A stretch of DNA of 8,281 nucleotides from an uncultured Pseudobdellovibrionaceae bacterium (GTDB lineage Bacteria > Bdellovibrionota > Bdellovibrionia > Bdellovibrionales > Bdellovibrionaceae): assembly GCA_937900305.1 (NCBI GenBank), contig CALCCV010000700.1:1-8281 (forward strand), in the 5' to 3' direction. Positions 6,428 to 8,281 of this stretch are shown one piece after another. The notes under the pieces were generated by a model that was not told the DNA's origin, did no database searches, and worked only from the letters and a program-made list of their open reading frames with translations. Position 1 is the first letter of the stretch; each line of letters begins with the position of its first letter. The translations under genes and the position numbers were made by a program.

Positions 6428-8241
6428 ATGAAAAATATTTTGATTTTCAACTTGTTGTTAGCAGCCCTATTTTTTCCTGCGTTTGGCCAAGAGGTTCAAG
6501 TTCTCAAAGGCCAGCCGGTATTTATTGAATTTCACGCCAAAGACGCGGGCGATGCGCCCACTCTTTTGGTCACGGAGAGACAAACCGGAAAGAAAGCGTT
6601 GGTGGTTTTGAAGCGGCAACCCGGCCACACTGACATCTGGTACAGCTTTCTGGTCATCCGCTTGGGGGATGACCTGCCTGGGCCACAGCTCTTGCAATTT
6701 CAAACTCGAGATGGAAAAGACCTTTTTCCCCATGCTTTTCAAACCAAAAAAGGCAACTTTGAATCGATGGCCGTCACTCTTTTCACGGACAGCCAAGAGC
6801 AACAAAATTTTTCGAAGGAATTTGAGCAAAGCCGAAAAGAAGAAGATCTGAAAAATGTGTCAGACCTTCAAAAATCTGCGAAAACTAAGGCCGACGCTCA
6901 ACTTGGCGCAGAAGCGATGGAAGCTCTCAAACGCGAACGGCTTTTGCAAGAGCAAGAAAAACTCAGCAGCGCCGATCGAAAAAAGAAAAAGGCAGAAGCC
7001 GCAGCTGCTGCCAAACAGGCCACGGCCCTATACGAGAAAGGCCAGTACAAAAAAGCTGAAGTTTTTTATTCTAAAGCCAAGGATCTCGATCCAGAAAACG
7101 ACAGCTTCTATTTTCAACACGGCGTCTGCCTCTATAAAATTGGCAAGTACAACCAATCACTTTCCGTTCTTTCACTCGCCGAAGGTGGCAATTTCAACAA
7201 GGCAGAATACGACTACTACATCGCCCTCAATCACATGAAATTGAAAGAATATGAAAGGGCACTTGAGGAGTTCAAAGAGCTTCGTGACGAAAATGATCCC
7301 AATTTGAGCCCGGTCGCCTCGTTTTTTGCAGGAAGCATTGAGTTTCAATATCAAAAATATCCAGAAGCAAAATCCAGTTTCGAATACACGATGGATAATT
7401 CCAAAGACCCAAAACTTGACAAAGAAGCTGAAAAAATGGTCGAAGAGATCGACCGGATTGAAACTTTTTTGGCCACGTCTAAGGAAATATTAAGTTATAC
7501 CTTTAATCTGGGTTTGAGCTACGATGGCAACGTCTTGAACGTACCAAAACAAAATCAAACCACTGATACCGCCGGATACCGATCCAGTTATGGGGTCAAT
7601 CTTCTGTTCCGTTTATTGCACTCGATGTCACAGGAACTTTCGCTGCAAGCCCTTTACAATGATATGTACAGCGTAGATACAAATTTAGCGGCTAACGCTA
7701 GCTTGCAATCGGCTGATGCGCAGATGACCCAGGCTTCCTTGCCCTACAAAACAAACTTTGCCGTCGGCAAAAAGGCCTTCGGAGTAAATCTGACACCCAG
7801 CTATTCTGTTTTAACTATGGACGCCGTCGGCACGGGCCGTGCACCGATTTTGCGAAGTTCCCAGATCGCTGGCGATATTTCTACGGCCTTTACACAAGAT
7901 TGGCTGGGCACTTTTAAACTCGAATATGTTAAAGAAGAATCTCTGCTAGAAGTAGTCACCCCCGAAAGTGACTCCTCGGGAAACCGCACGACCGTCGGCA
8001 CGACCCAAACGAAACTCTTAGGTCTTGATGGCAAACAAAGTCTTTCTCTCGATCTCAGTTACGCAAACAACGTCGCCGACGGCCAAGACATCAACTACAA
8101 TCAAACCATCGTCGGACTGACCTATGGATTTCCCTCATTTTGGAGTTCCTCTGGCTCTTTGCGCGTCGACTATTCTACAAAAGTCTACCCAACGGCTCTC
8201 ACCGCTCGTGATGATAAAGCCACGAACCTCACGTTTTCACA
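6428..8241 (+). CDS. TPR/coiled-coil protein with predicted outer-membrane beta-barrel, C-terminus missing (contig end)
   Basis: The frame is open from ATG 6428 through 604 complete residues into the adapter, with no stop reached. Residues 1-20 are a signal peptide (MKN, hydrophobic core, PAFG before the cut). Residues about 21-120 are a beta-rich domain I do not recognise. Residues about 125-198 are highly charged and Ala/Lys/Glu-rich, probably coiled coil. Residues about 198-335 carry roughly four tetratricopeptide-like repeats, the clearest being ATALYEKGQYKKAEVFYSKA (198-217) and the YYIALNHMKLKEYERALEEF segment. From about 350 onward come alternating polar and hydrophobic strands with many Tyr, Ser, Asn and Gly, such as YTFNLGLSYDGN, VNLTPSYSVL, FKLEYVKEE and LSLDLSYANN. 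This is typical of an outer-membrane beta-barrel. It probably sits in the outer membrane with TPRs in the periplasm. It lies 12 bp after the FecR stop, with only a weak ribosome-binding site, so translational coupling is plausible. No named family is assigned. Confidence 0.82.
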
Positions 8242-8281
8242 AGATCGGAAGAGCACACGTCTGAACTCCAGTCACGGCTAC
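8242..8281 (+). other. Illumina TruSeq index adapter (right end)
   Basis: The last 40 bases are the 34-base TruSeq adapter (starting AGATCGGAAGAGC) followed by GGCTAC, which matches TruSeq index 11. The sequence is synthetic. The open frame of the TPR/barrel gene continues into it by chance, and the residues it would add (DRKSTRLNSSHGY) are not real. Confidence 0.98.

Noticed and set aside
6855..7238. 127-residue plus-strand open frame
   Set aside because: It is an alternate frame inside the TPR/coiled-coil region; the long frame from 6428 carries the TPR pattern.
1..8281. Terminal inverted repeats suggesting a mobile element
   Set aside because: The matching ends are TruSeq adapter plus index; no transposase, integrase or target duplication is present.

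Overview
The window is an 8.28 kb contig from what looks like a Gram-negative bacterium. The evidence is several Sec-type signal peptides, a periplasmic FecR-like protein and a predicted outer-membrane beta-barrel. The combination of a 7TM receptor-like cyclase, FecR protein and TPR/barrel protein resembles Bdellovibrionota or other predatory or environmental delta-proteobacterial-type genomes. That placement is a low-confidence impression, not something the sequence proves. Both ends are synthetic: bases 1-19 and 8242-8281 match the Illumina TruSeq adapter, the right end including a six-base index. The biological sequence is therefore about 20-8241, and both outermost genes are cut by adapter rather than by natural breakpoints.

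Layout. Three genes lie on the minus strand. Reading leftward from the centre they are a membrane-bound receptor-like protein with a class III nucleotide-cyclase domain (5068-3050), a DAO-type FAD oxidoreductase fused to a C-terminal Rieske domain (2942-1314), and a secreted M14 zinc carboxypeptidase (1177-20, C-terminus missing). Two genes lie on the plus strand. The first is a FecR-domain periplasmic protein, most probably starting at an unusual CTG codon (5339-6415). Only 12 bp after it comes a large TPR/coiled-coil/beta-barrel protein (6428 to beyond 8241, C-terminus missing).

The 270-bp divergent region (5069-5338) between the cyclase and the FecR gene carries several inverted repeats. 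It presumably holds the promoters for both directions.

How they may work together (inference). The FecR protein and the TPR-barrel protein look like a two-gene operon exporting a periplasmic partner and an outer-membrane partner. The divergently transcribed inner-membrane cyclase could supply cytoplasmic signalling for the same envelope-associated system. The Rieske oxidoreductase and the carboxypeptidase are separated by gaps of about 110-140 bp and have no evident functional link to this module.
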